A stretch of 64,000 nucleotides of DNA from Morchella semilibera. Lineage: Eukaryota > Ascomycota > Pezizomycetes > Pezizales > Morchellaceae. The position numbers and the translations under genes are program-made. Under the pieces are notes generated by a model that worked only from the letters and a program-made list of their open reading frames with translations, was not told the origin of the DNA and ran no database searches. The stretch lies in NCBI GenBank assembly GCA_009192285.1, contig WBVU01000008.1, positions 1,064,370 through 1,128,369 on the forward strand, given 5' to 3'. Shown in pieces: positions 33,516 to 44,447 of the stretch. How positions within the stretch are numbered: the first letter of the stretch is position 1; every line of letters begins with the position of its first letter.

Positions 33516-34977
33516 AGCTGGACTACCCGGAGCATCTTTCCATGAAACAGGTAAGAGTCGGTTTCAGATATGTCCTGCTACTAAGCCCAACAGTTTGTTA
33601 GCTAGATATCTCTGGATTGGTCAGCTTTTGGTTCAACTTTACTGGAGAGGCGTGGGTTCTGGGGTTAACTCAGAACCAATATCTTTATTAGTGGCGTAGA
33701 TAAGAAGGCATGAGGTCTCGGACAACTTCCTGACTTCTTTGTCTCGGTTGTAACATATTGGTTTTGTAGATTCCTCCTCCTATCGATGTTGACTCATAGA
33801 TTATCACTCGATAGCCACGTGCCTGATTCGTTTAGTAGAATATTACCGTTTTCATCCGGTAGGATAATAGCGGCCGATCGATCGACGTAACATGGCTCGC
33901 TAAAGGAGACTAGTCTATTAATCTAGCCTCAGCGCATGCTTCCGTGTCTAGATTGGTGTACAGTGATATCGGGAACTGTGTTCTGCTCGAGAAATGGTCT
34001 CCAGAGTAAAGGAGTGCTTTGGGAAGCCAAGATAGGTAGAGGCTTGGCTGGATCGATGACCTCAAACTATTACGGACGGCGCTATGTCCCAGTTTCTGTA
34101 TATTCGCTCTATCGACCCTGGGCGCAAGGTTTGCATAGGCACGTAGAGGTTGCTTCGGCTCACGGCAAATCCTTTGGCGGACGCTCGGGGGTACAAGCTC
34201 GGGTATCAAGATCTCGAAAATGCGTACCGGAGTATGTGTAGCTTCGTTCTCTAAATACGTTGTGCGGGGGAAGTAGGTGCCAAGCCAGCGTGTTGCACAG
34301 TCACGTGCGACACGGAGTGCTGCTTCCCCTTTGGCCGTGTCGTTAGATGCTACCGCCCCTTGCATATTTGAAAAACGGAACTCAACTTTGATTAAACAAG
34401 TTGGTAAGCGCTTTGCTCCCGGTGATGGCGACTTTTTCCACGCTAGTTACTAGTCTCTAAACATGCGACTTCGGCTGAAATTAACATGTGGATCATCACT
34501 AGCAGGGACTGATCGATGTGAACTAAAATTGTTTCATTCTGTGGAAGTTCGGGCACAAGGCTGCCCGCCGGAAGTAGATTTTGCGCGGTTTTATCGTTAC
34601 TTGTTAGGCTCCTGTCGCTATCCCCTAGCATTTAGATTGCTGACGTCGTTTGCAGCTGGATGCGACACTCGACTGAGCACAACAGTCAAAACATCCCGGT
34701 TCCGTGATGATGCACTCGGAATAAACCCGGTAATTTTATGCTGTACGTTCTGCGTGGCGATTTTCCAGTTGAGCGTCTTGTGTCATGGTCGTATGGGATG
34801 TGGAATTGCCCCTGAGGGTTAATTTATGAATGCGCAATATGACCTTAGAAATGCCACGTCTGCACTTGCACACTTCTGGCACCGTGTACTGGCCACACCA
34901 CCATCTGATGGTCGACTTCATGCCATTTCTATGCAAGAAAATAAGTTCTAAACGATCACAGAAACGTTGCCCTCACA

Positions 34978-35496
34978 ATGCAAGCAACCCCGCCCTCTAC
35001 TCCACATCCACCCCGCTATCCAACTCCCTTGGCCCAATGCCACCCTCGCTACACACCTCAGCACCCATCCCCACATACCGAGCCGTGTCGCTTTACACCA
35101 CATGTTACGCCGTTGAGGGGGCTGCCTATCCGCCCAATCAAACCTTCATTACATCTAGTCTCGCGCCCAAAACAAGCGTCTCCAGAAGGGAAGAGGCAAT
35201 TGGCGCTCCCACCTGTGCGGCAACAGAGGATTGGGTTGGATAGTGTGGAGGGGGAATGTATGACGGCGAGAAAGAGAAAGTTCAGGAAAGAGGTGTTTAG
35301 TAACGGAGATGATATAGTTCTAGATGGGGGCGTTGTTGGTCAGGCGAAAGCGTGCAGCAGGCAAGACATGGCGGCTGTGAGGAAGGAGATGTTCCTTATT
35401 GCGGTAGAGCGTTTGAAGAGAGAGAAGAAGAGGGCTGTGAAAGATTTCGTAGAGCCAGTATCTGTGGGCGGCGAATTTAAGCCCACAGAGATGTAG
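34978..35496 (+). CDS. hypothetical protein, basic C-terminal helix
   Basis: 172 residues from an ATG in the context CACAATGC. The first 70 residues are rich in P, H and T (TPHPPRYPTPL). The second half is more ordered: LDSVEGECMTARKRKFRKEV, then DIVLDGGVVGQAKACSRQDM, then RKEMFLIAVERLKREKKRAV, a probable amphipathic basic helix. RKRKFRK could be a nuclear localisation signal. No family is recognised. A real gene is suggested by the shift from low-complexity to helix-forming sequence in one frame, but no introns or neighbours help. Confidence 0.45.
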   Translation: MQATPPSTPHPPRYPTPLAQCHPRYTPQHPSPHTEPCRFTPHVTPLRGLPIRPIKPSLHLVSRPKQASPEGKRQLALPPVRQQRIGLDSVEGECMTARKRKFRKEVFSNGDDIVLDGGVVGQAKACSRQDMAAVRKEMFLIAVERLKREKKRAVKDFVEPVSVGGEFKPTEM

Positions 35497-36250
35497 GGAA
35501 TTGGTGGTCTCGCTTGATAGGGTTGGAGGCTCTGTTGGGGTATGGTCATGCTTGGCGGCTTGGCGGCTTGGTTGTACGGAATCTAGCCGCCGGTAATTGG
35601 TAGATTAATTCAATCATTATACGGGCATAATCGTCTTGGAATTCTCAATTCACGAAGCTGCCTTTGGTTCTACCCACTCATCTGAAGCATTATTAATGAA
35701 GCTTTTCGGTGTTTGTATTGCGCTATAACACGCACGGGGGTGTCCTACGCCGCCTGCAGTTTTAGCAATGCTATGAGAACCAGACTAAGCTACATGCACT
35801 TCAGGTCTCATGCTCCAAAGTTGAATAAACTTTTAACATATTGGCAATGTTCAGGTTTAGGGCGATGCTCCTTTTTGGTGACCGATGGATAGGTCCAAGT
35901 GCGTTGTGACAGCTTTTCGAGAGTAGTTAGAAGATTGACTGTGGGCTGTACGGAGATAACACGTTTGTTCAGATGGATGGCTAGAAAGATCATTCAGAAT
36001 TTATTTGCTTCCTTTTGGTAATGAATCTTATGTGCTATCTCTATTGTGAACATTTTGTAAAACACAACTAATCGCGAGATCAATATCAGCGCTCGGAGGA
36101 AAAAGAAGTAAAAAGGAAAAATCTCAGCAACAACATAATGATAGTAGACAGGAGTTAATCTGGAGGCGCCGGCCGTCCGACATCAATACAGACGAGAGTG
36201 AGGCCCTCTCATCCATAATGCAACTTAGCCCCACAGGTTCAGTATAGAAC
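35497..36250. other. intergenic, no feature seen
   Basis: Lies between a plus-strand gene ending at 35496 and a minus-strand gene ending at 36251, so it holds two converging 3' ends. It becomes AT-rich beyond 35580. No repeat or gene is recognised. Confidence 0.4.
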
Positions 36251-36985
36251 CTACTGGCTTTTGGGAGGACAGTCATCAGGTCTTAGGGTCAGCTGCTCGC
36301 GATAGGCAAGCTCTGTCACCATCTTCCGGTTGTATAGATCTGATGATGTATCGCTTGTTGCCCCTGACATAGCTGAGCTCACTGCTTGGTTAGTTCCGTC
36401 ATTCTTTTGCGGGGTTTCCTTCCTCTTCTTCGGGATTCGTCTGTTTCTTCTCTTCCTTGGCTTCTGGCCTGTAGATGTGGATTTTGTGACGCCCGTGGGC
36501 TTCATGGCGGAACGAACTGAAGTCTCGGAACGCTTCAATCTCAGGTCATGTCCGACCTTTGTGGTTGGCGAAGGAGACGGCGATGGTAGGTCGGTGGCGA
36601 CTGGCCTCTTCTCTGAGGGTAGATTCAATCTCGGGGCACCTTCCAAGGCTTCTTCATTAAGCGGAACATCGATTACCTTAGCTTTCTCGCTCCCACGTGG
36701 CAAAAGCGGTGGGAAGTCAGCGGCTGGTGACGCCGCTCGGTTGTCGGAGGAGAATGGTTTACCCTTGAGGGGATTAATGGAGAGCTTGAATGGGATTGGT
36801 GAGATGATGAGGTAAGTCTTGGGGGTGGGTTTAGTATTGTGGGGTGTTGTGGCGGCAGAGACCAATTCCAACGAGAGCCTGAAGGGGATGGGTGTGAGGT
36901 TGGTAAGCTCGACGCGGGAGACATGGCGTTGAGTTCTGGAGTACATCGTCTTGGAGGATTGGAGCTGGTGTAGGAGGGTTCTCAT
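36251..36985 (-). CDS. hypothetical nuclear-type protein
   Basis: 244 residues from the ATG at 36985, or 231 from a second in-frame ATG at 36946. No known domain is seen. An internal near-repeat stands out near the N-terminus: LTPIPFRLSLELVSA and ISPIPFKLSINPLKG, about 30 residues apart. The middle is S/P-rich (LPSPSPSPTTKVGHDLRLKR). A strongly basic segment, KPRKRRNRRIPKKRKETPQK at about residues 176-195, looks like a nuclear localisation signal. A C-terminal YREQLTLRPDDCP tail follows. The single open frame over 735 nt in moderate-GC DNA supports a gene; its function cannot be stated. Confidence 0.5.
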   Translation of the reverse strand: MRTLLHQLQSSKTMYSRTQRHVSRVELTNLTPIPFRLSLELVSAATTPHNTKPTPKTYLIISPIPFKLSINPLKGKPFSSDNRAASPAADFPPLLPRGSEKAKVIDVPLNEEALEGAPRLNLPSEKRPVATDLPSPSPSPTTKVGHDLRLKRSETSVRSAMKPTGVTKSTSTGQKPRKRRNRRIPKKRKETPQKNDGTNQAVSSAMSGATSDTSSDLYNRKMVTELAYREQLTLRPDDCPPKSQ

Positions 36986-38872
36986 GAGTGAGAGTGGGTT
37001 GTCCGTTGCATTGGTATATTGGAAAGCTGAAGGTATTGTTGGCTACTTTGTTCAAATCTTGATGAGAACAAATACGGTATTTCGCGCTCGCGATATTTGT
37101 CATGCGCTTCAACTACTGGAACCACGTCCACCCTTCGAAGCTTCTATTCCCACTCCATCGCTTTCTCTCAAAACATGAACACACATAACTAACCGTGAAG
37201 TGACCTGGAAGTCGTAATTTCTCCTCTACTGTCTTTCGCCAAATTCAATATGCCCCCGTCACCACTACTGTCATATATTATCTTAGTCTGCTCAGTTTCC
37301 CGTGCTTGTTTCTGTAACCCCTCCTGGAATAGCATTTGATTGAGTTAATCCTTCTGACAACACCTATTGAGGGTCGGTGGAGGCTATTCCCACCTACTTA
37401 GGAATGCCCTAGAAAGAATCTGGGATACATACTTCTACAATAGCAACTTGAATAAAATTTTACAAAAGACTTCCACTTCAGAGAAACTACCGAAACCAGA
37501 CAAACTCCGGCCATAAAGATGAATTGAAATATAGCTCACCCAGCAATGGTCAACCGTATTCTAATATATAGGTTGTAATTAGTATAAAAGACGCTATATA
37601 TTCCTTGCATTTGTCATTACTACATGTATCTCTTTGCCAGGAAATTATTGTTGCGGAAGAGCTACTAAATTTATCCCTTTTATCACCATCACTTACGACG
37701 AGGATTTGTGCCTCTACAACAGTTGATATCTTGTATATAAGGTAGGTGGAGCGGTGGTGACTGAACTTCTCTGTGCGCTTCACCACTGCCGCTGGCCTCT
37801 CCGAAATCAGATCAACGCCCGGAGATATTCACTCCCGTAGCACTGGGAAGGATATTTGGTAAACCTTCCTCCTCTTTCCTGATACCAGCTCATGGGGGGG
37901 TGGCAAACCCCCCACAGCTTCCCCCTTAAAATGGACATCGGTAAAGATGTATTCGCACCGCCCCGTCACTCTACCTATTTATTGCCCGAGAGTTGTGCTA
38001 TATGGAGGGCCATCGCCACACTGCTCGTCTTTTCTGGTGTGTTATTGATGAGCTTTTTGCGCGTGTTCAATGCGGTTGATGAATTAAACAAAAAAGAAGG
38101 AGAATTGGAGGGCCATTCTTAGGTACTACGGCACATTAAACTTCTGGTTCCCCTGGCAGCCACTAAGCTTATTTTTGCTTTCCCCTAAATGTCATCTCGT
38201 GTGCTGTGGACCCTCCGTAGGTACATGTATTTATTTAATCAACTTGTGGGGATTCTGGAAGATTGGGGAGGGTCTGATGTATATGGGTGGCTCATCGTTC
38301 CCTGTCGAGACCGCTCTTTGTGGTAGTTGCTTCGTCTTTGGGTCGTGTGGTGTTGTACCGAGAAGAAACCTTCGCTAAAGTTCGTGCGGTTGAAACACAA
38401 AGTTGGTGGTGGAAACATTCTCACAGCTACCACAAATCTATAACGTAAGCGTCGTCGATCGTAGTGCTGCGTCCTGGTGAGATCGAGCATCGGGGGTGCT
38501 GGCAAGACTTCGTGTGCGGGTCGTGAGCTGGGATAGATCCTCCGCTTGATTTGCAAAGATAGTCAATTTAAGAAGTATTGTTAAGCGGGGGTGATGAGAT
38601 CTGGAGGGCACGGGGGGTGCCGTTACGCCAGTGAGGCTCTGCATACATACATACCGTGTGGCCGCTATCGGTGAACACCGTTCACACGTGCCACATATAT
38701 ATCAGTCGAAACACATACTACCCTCCTACATCACTGGCCTTGGCTCATACAGGCCAGCTATCATCTCCATCCCACTATCCCCCGCCGCTCTTTCAGGTCC
38801 CATCCCTCTATTCCCCTCAGTCTACCTCCATACCTCACCCATCACCTTCGACCAACCCATACACCTTTAGCC
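36986..38872. other. gene-poor stretch
   Basis: Only one weak small-protein candidate (37931-38122). The last 200 bases before 38873 are C/T-rich (for example CCCACTATCCCCCGCCGCTC), as expected for the leader of the following gene. Confidence 0.4.
37931..38122 (+). CDS. possible small membrane protein
   Basis: 63 residues from ATG 37931 (in-frame start upstream at 37892). It has one hydrophobic segment (IWRAIATLLVFSGVLLMSFL) followed by a charged amphipathic tail (DELNKKEGELEGHS). That organisation is typical of small single-pass mitochondrial or ER proteins, but no family is recognised. Confidence 0.3.
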   Translation: MDIGKDVFAPPRHSTYLLPESCAIWRAIATLLVFSGVLLMSFLRVFNAVDELNKKEGELEGHS

Positions 38873-39838
38873 ATGCCAGCCTATCCTCGCAGACGTGCAG
38901 CCCGCCGCTCCGACATGATCCAATGCAAAAACACCGATACCAACAGTGATGCCTCATTATTAGCTGGGCAGAAGCCATCTCAGCCACTACCAAACAACAA
39001 CACGAAGGAGTCCACCACCTCATACCTTCTCTTCTCCGATGAGGGTGATAAGGATAAGGATGAGGAGCAGTCAGCTACTGTAGATGGCAGGGATGAGGAC
39101 AGTGGTACTGATGGTGAGGAGGAGGGCGAGACTGGGGTCGGATATGAGAAAGAATATGACTATGGTGTTAAGGAAGACGGGGAGGAGGATGATGAGAATA
39201 ATATGGGCGACGTGGAGGATGTAGGGGATGTGGGTGATGATGATGATGTCGATGAAGAAGTTGTTGGGGAAAAAGATGACCGTAGGTGCATTCCGGCCGA
39301 TATTTCCTTCAGCGGCGTGTTCAAACGGAAGGTCAGGGTAGCAGATATTGACGGCTTATGGGGATGGGACGCGACGGCAGGTAGCTATGGAAATGCCTCT
39401 TTTGCAGGCCCCAGTAAGGGGCCGCAGAAGCAGGTCATGGATAAAATCATACTCGGCGCAGTGATGTCTCTAGCCGATGCTGCTGCCGGTGAAGCGGCGG
39501 GGGAGGGTGATGTCAGTGCTGGTAGCTCCGGTAATACCTCAACCATTGCGGCCAATCAATTTGACGGTGAAGCTGCGATGGCTGCGAATGAATCATTGAC
39601 TGCTATCGAGTCAATGCTGGAGGGGTCTGAGGACTCGCAATACTCGCAAGAAGCGCAAAGAAGCAACTTAGGTGCTCGCCTGCAGCGCAACGAGAGGAAG
39701 ATCAAGAGGGCGCAGAGGAAGATACAGAAGGTGAGTGAATGGATCTCTGGGGGTATAGGTGTCGCTGACCGGGTGTAGTATGAGACTGAGATGAGGTATC
39801 TGGAGCATAAGCGGAAACGCCTTATCTGGATGTTGTGA
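38873..39838 (+). CDS. acidic protein with C-terminal coiled coil
   Basis: Exon 1 runs 38873-39730 and exon 2 39779-39838, with a 48-nt intron (donor GTGAGT, branch GCTGAC, acceptor TGTAG, phase 0). The product has 305 residues. The splice extends the C-terminal helix: NERKIKRAQRKIQK joins YETEMRYLEHKRKRLIWML, giving a continuous heptad-like basic coiled coil that unspliced read-through would break. Residues 1-12 are basic (PRRRAARR). Residues 55-135 are very acidic, with D/E/G runs encoded by GAT/GAG-rich DNA. A more conserved-looking block is ISFSGVFKRKVRVADIDGLW. No family is recognised. Acidic plus basic-coil architecture resembles nucleolar or chromatin-associated proteins, but that is only a compositional analogy. 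Confidence 0.65.
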
Positions 39839-40360
39839 TGCGGCTATTGTGGGGTTAGTTGTTGGGCGGATGTGGCACGCAGAGACTCCGTGGGTATTAG
39901 AGGCCGTGATTGCTGTGTAATTAACCTTCTACATAGTTAGATGCTGCTCTGCCACGTGGCGGGGAGAATGGGATGATTCATCATGAATATCATTGTGCAC
40001 TGATTAATACGTTGAAATCTTGAACGAGCGACTGTCTATTGATAGTTGAAACTGTTCAGTGTCGCGGTGAGCGATCTGTCGGTGATGTAATGTCCTATAG
40101 CTTTATACTCTAACCCTAACCCTGGAGTGTAAAGAATTGAATGACAAGTGGAACACAACCAACCTCTTCCTAGACCCACGAATCCATACGGGCCTATTAC
40201 ACACGACCACATCTACAATCTGTTGCCAAATCATTAATAGTCGGCACTCTTGATGCCCAAAAGCTAGGACAAGTGTTGTTTCATCCCCTGTTTACTCCAC
40301 CGTGTGCGTAGCAGTCCCCAGATTGCTCCAGATAGGTGTCCAATACCGGCCAGGGAGAAG
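39839..40360. other. gap with telomere-like word
   Basis: 3' flank of the acidic protein gene, then TAACCCTAACCCT at 40111-40123. No gene is seen. Confidence 0.45.
40111..40123. repeat. telomere-like word
   Basis: TAACCCTAACCCT lies about 250 bases upstream of a TATA box and small ORF. It is in the same orientation as most other copies. Confidence 0.6.
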
Positions 40361-40511
40361 GTATATAAACCCCCCTCTCTCCTCTCCCATATCTCTCTTC
40401 TCCGTCATCATTCACCATCTCAACCATTCACCACTCCATCAAGCATTTCCACCAGTCTAAAACCCTTGAGAACAACCCCAGGCTATCCTTTCACACTTCT
40501 TCCAAACTAAA
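40361..40511 (+). promoter_or_regulatory. core promoter and pyrimidine-rich leader
   Basis: TATATAAA at 40362-40369 is followed by a long C/T-rich stretch (CTCTCTCCTCTCCCATATCT) and an A-rich run just before ATG 40512 (CCAAACTAAA). This is the textbook layout of a strongly expressed fungal gene. Confidence 0.5.
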
Positions 40512-40715
40512 ATGTTGTACATCGCTTCAACCAATCGAGAAATCCACCAGGCCTCACAAGCCGGCCTGCCTGATGCACAGAAACCCATTCTCTGCCGGTC
40601 CTGTGTTCTGTGGAATTGCAGGGTCCTCCAACAACGAGGCTCCTATACTATGAGACACGCCCTGTTTCCCAATCCATCGGCCCCGGTTGGTTTTTCCTTA
40701 CCAGAAGTTGACTAG
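40512..40715 (+). CDS. small cysteine-containing protein, possibly spliced
   Basis: 67 codons directly after a good promoter-like region. It contains CRSCVLWNC. Downstream, 40733-40842 keeps a plausible frame (LPEHIRQALLQAHGLAIITV then GRSGKKTH). A short intron-like sequence with GTTGACTAG..TTAG near 40688-40721 could join the two, though it would be very short. No family is recognised. The promoter is the strongest evidence. Confidence 0.35.
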   Translation: MLYIASTNREIHQASQAGLPDAQKPILCRSCVLWNCRVLQQRGSYTMRHALFPNPSAPVGFSLPEVD

Positions 40716-43259
40716 TACTTAGTTACCGCCGGGTACCGGAATGTCCTTTCTCTCCCTGAGCATATTCGTCAAGCCCTGCTACAGGCACATGGCCTTGCGA
40801 TTATTACCGTTGGGAGGTCTGGCAAGAAAACACATCGCTGAATATCTTGGCGTACCGATCAAGGGAATTATTGGACTTGACAAGAATTGTGAAGGTTAGA
40901 ACACTCTCACCGGGATTCGGTTTGAAACCAGCTTTGTATTTTCTCGTGGCTAAAGACATTAGATATCACTTGGGACTACATCTTACAAATGGGCCAGTAG
41001 CATAATATCAAGGATCCTCCTGCCCCTGTGTCATTCATAACCTTCGACCTTGCCTGTGGAGGCTTCCCACATCTTCTCTCGCCCTGTCGCACACCCTCGC
41101 TATATGGTGATGATGTGGCTCAACCGTACCACAGGGCGGTGCAATGAGCTATCCCTTAAGCTGGCAGTAAATGCTGACCCCTCAGAAAGAAGCAAAGGTT
41201 GGTGGCGTTTGCTCACGGATCTTGTTATGTTTCTTATCAAATAATTGATCTCCCACACAAATCCCAGCTCTCTATTATACGGGGTCAGCATTGCCAGCTT
41301 AAGAGATGGAGACGGCGAGGTCTTGGTGTAATTAGCTCAACCTCCTCTTTCATACTCTACAATGTATCTTGCTCCAGGACCAGGAACCCAGGGGCAGTCG
41401 GGGTGCTATAGCGGAGGTGGTTTCCAAACACGCGCCCGGTACCTACAAATCTGAGGTGAAAATGGAAGCCCCCAGTGAAGGTCACAAACAGCCACTTTTG
41501 GCGAGGTTCAGGGCAGTGGACCTCTCCTCGCAACAGTGGGATCTGTGTGGGGATGGGCTTTCGGTTCTCGCGTGCCAATTTAGGCGGGTAGCGTTGGCGG
41601 GAGGGGATACGACGGAGAGGTCGTTGGAAGAGTAGCCACAATTATGATAGCTGTAAGAAATAATCATGTTATGCTCGATAGATGTGCGCTCGGTGAGGGC
41701 GTCTGCCCGTTATCGTAATGTGTGCATTTTTTTTGAAAGTGTGTAACATAGATGTTGTGCTTGCCCAGCACCGTGAACTAAGCCCGGCCCAAGCCCGTAG
41801 ATACAAATCCATTCATCTCAAGCTTGCCATAACTACTAGCTACAGCGGCGGTGAGCGTGGTGTAGCATTTCTCATGTAGACAGACTACTAAATGGTACTC
41901 CCTGCCTGAGTTACTGCTTTATGCATGCTGCTTGCTCGTTTAGCATTGCCAAATGGACTATCTGATTTCAATTTCAAATTTGGTTGAAGGCCAGAAAGGA
42001 CATCATGGACTGTCAATACTCTTCTACAGTTCATCTGTGACACTTGGAAACACTTGTTAATATTCGACTCTGGGCATCTAACTCCTTAGAAATAACATTA
42101 CTTTATAATTGCCATTCGTAATAAACGAGCGTCTCTAGAAACATACTTTGGTTTCATTGACGTAACTACCACAAAGATTATATCGATCATTCTATTGGTA
42201 TACTATCTGATACAGATCTCTTTTTCCAAATTCATCCTAAACCCAAAAGATTATGCAACATATTAACCTATGTTAGAGTATCCACTGGCGAAGACTAGAC
42301 TCTCCGGTTCATATTATAGACGAATAGTATTTCAAGTATATACTACGTATCTCTATCTTTCTAGATTTTCCTCGGTAACTAAAAATACTTCTATCTCCTT
42401 TTAGCCTACTCAATTCTATAGCGGATCTACTTCATGACGAATATGTCTGTGTTCATAAACTACAAATTGTTCAGTATTTCGGAGGAACCGAGAAAAACAT
42501 ACGGCTCTGTCAACCACCCGTACTAGAAGCACATTTGATTATTGTTAATTTGTATTTCATTTGATCGCGTATCAGTAGTACGAAGCATTGGCGTATTTAG
42601 AGAAATGAATCTGTAGGTTTCCCTTTAGGTTTGTTGGTTGATTGATTGAATTCGGGGGGTTTATCAAGCTTCCTGCCCAATCAATTATCTCGTTGGGCCT
42701 TTGGTTCCATAACAGATCTGAACTCATCTACCTATTCATGGAGGCTACTAATTATAACATCCTGAACCTTTTTTGCAAACTGATCCCCCGGATATTTATC
42801 TCTTTTTCATACTTCCGATGTTGCTTCAAGCTCAACACCTATGAGATCGAGCTCGAGTATTTGACTGGACTGAGATTCTTGCCTCAATTGTGTGCCTTTT
42901 GCTTTTTGTTGGCGAGCTTATAATTATCCTTCATAAATATCCCCGTCTTGCAAAGAGGGGGAGGGGGGGTACGACCGCTGTAGATCATAATTTAGAGGGA
43001 AGGGTTAAAGGGAAGTGTGTCCTACATTATCTAACCTTTGTCAACTCTGCTCCTTTATTTTATATCTAACCTACTTTGTAGAATACCATAAGGTCAACGA
43101 TCAGCGTTCCGGATCTCCCAGTCCTCTTCAACTGAATGGTGTGGAATATAAAATCATGTGATTACAATAAATGGTAAAGCAAGTATTCCAGGTGGGGCAC
43201 GGTCCAGATCGTGAATCTACGATTCTCACCCACCCAAGGGATAACACTCCAAATTCCTC
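40716..43259. other. gene-poor stretch, AT-rich from about 41.9 kb
   Basis: No supported gene. The segment 41900-42950 is AT-rich with many stops in all frames, like other decayed-repeat regions, but I could not identify any element parts in it. The frame at 42642-42923 is hydrophobic and cysteine-rich but unrecognised. Confidence 0.4.
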
Positions 43260-43610
43260 CCTCCCGGGGCTAGAAGGGGCTATATATAATGCCAATATAT
43301 GAGTTCCGATGCCCACTGGTGGGAGGCTTTCATGAATATTGGCATTAATGATTTAACATTGGGCACGTTGCGCAAATGGGGCCAGCTCAATTTTTCTGTA
43401 ACTTGATTTTTGCCGATTCCAAACCCTGTCAATCAGATAATCGAACTATAGAGCAAATTCTCTATGTACCAGTGGGTACAGCGCAGCATAAAGACCGATA
43501 CCCAGCATTTATGCCGGCGCAAGGACTTAAGTTCAGTACCCTCACCCAACCTAGCGCCACCGAAAAAATTACCTTTGGCATATTTACTGCTCCATCCCAC
43601 CGACGTTAGG
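43260..43610. repeat. relative of the 30.8-kb inverted-repeat element
   Basis: Shares AGAAGGGGCTATATA..ATGCCA(A/G)TATAT, CCCACTGGTGGGA in place of CCACCGGTGGGG, and CAGCATTTATGCC..CAAGGACT. It also shares the right end AAAATTACCTTTGGCATATT then TACTGCTCCAT with 30885-31130. The ACCACCGGTGGT palindromes are mostly eroded here, so this is an older copy. Confidence 0.55.
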
Positions 43611-44447
43611 GCACCGGCCTATTACTATATGGGTTTTAATCCTGATGCAACCCATATCATATGGTCAATTTTGCACATATGACCTCCGTATCTGCAGCCT
43701 TCTCTAATCTAAATTCCCCCTCTATCTTTCAGCAGTATCTTCCGGAGCTGTCGAGGTGGGGGATATAGGGCCTCTATATTTATTTAAGCCGCTCCCGAAC
43801 CCCCGTCTCACTTCACTAGCGATCGGGTAGTACTAAGCACTCTGTATCGATCCGGGGGTGCTTACGCGTACGAGGGGCAAGGGCTCAAGTCACCCTCAGG
43901 GATCCCTGTCCGTAACAACGTGATTAACCCATCGTTGGCCACATGGAAGATACCGTTAATGACTTAAAGGATACTATTAGCGACATGGCACGAGATCCGG
44001 AATAGCTATTCTCACTTGGATGCATTACTGCAATACGGATACCACCGCTCGCCACACGGCCGGACCAGCCAGCTACACGAAAATAATACTTAGCCGATAC
44101 CGTTAGAGATGTCATCAAATGCGCATTCGTACTTAACGTGAAGAACATGGAGAACACTGCTCATAAACCGCAACACCCACCACCGCACCCAAATATCATT
44201 TAATTGCGGGACTAATCAAGGCCATCATTCGCCACACCGTGGAGCCGTTAACGACACTAGGACACCATTCGCGGCATGGAAGCCATCGTCCTAATTCAGG
44301 GTGAGCCACCTCGATGGCAAAAGATATTTTATAAACATTCATATCTAAACAGCTAGTATGACCGATTCCGCCTTACCAAATAATATCCATAAACTGCTAA
44401 AAGAAGCTCTGCCATATTCAACACCCCTATATGAGACCCCCATGCTC
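43611..44447. other. 3' flank of the nucleotidyltransferase-like gene
   Basis: No gene seen. Short imperfect repetitions of GCCACA..GG and GTTAA(C/T)GAC occur between 43920 and 44290, possibly a decayed tandem array. The plus-strand frame at 44358-44603 is a shadow of the exon on the other strand. Confidence 0.4.

Larger units (their letters stand above)
31562..34977. other. gene-poor stretch
   Basis: No supported gene. The minus-strand frame at 33910-34365 (151 codons) has balanced composition (VRIFEILIPELVPPSVRQRI) but no recognisable domain, start context or partner exon. T/A-rich runs lie near 31783-31800 and 31955-31985. TCACTCG words occur at 31748 and 33805, and a cluster in the other orientation lies at 33179-33515. 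Confidence 0.4.

Noticed and set aside
39020-39260. GAT/GAG-rich tract as a microsatellite
   Set aside because: It keeps an open frame and encodes the acidic region of the 38.9-kb gene, so it is better explained as coding.
41900-42950. AT-rich block that might hide a retroelement
   Set aside because: I could not recognise any reverse transcriptase, integrase or terminal repeat, so no element is called.
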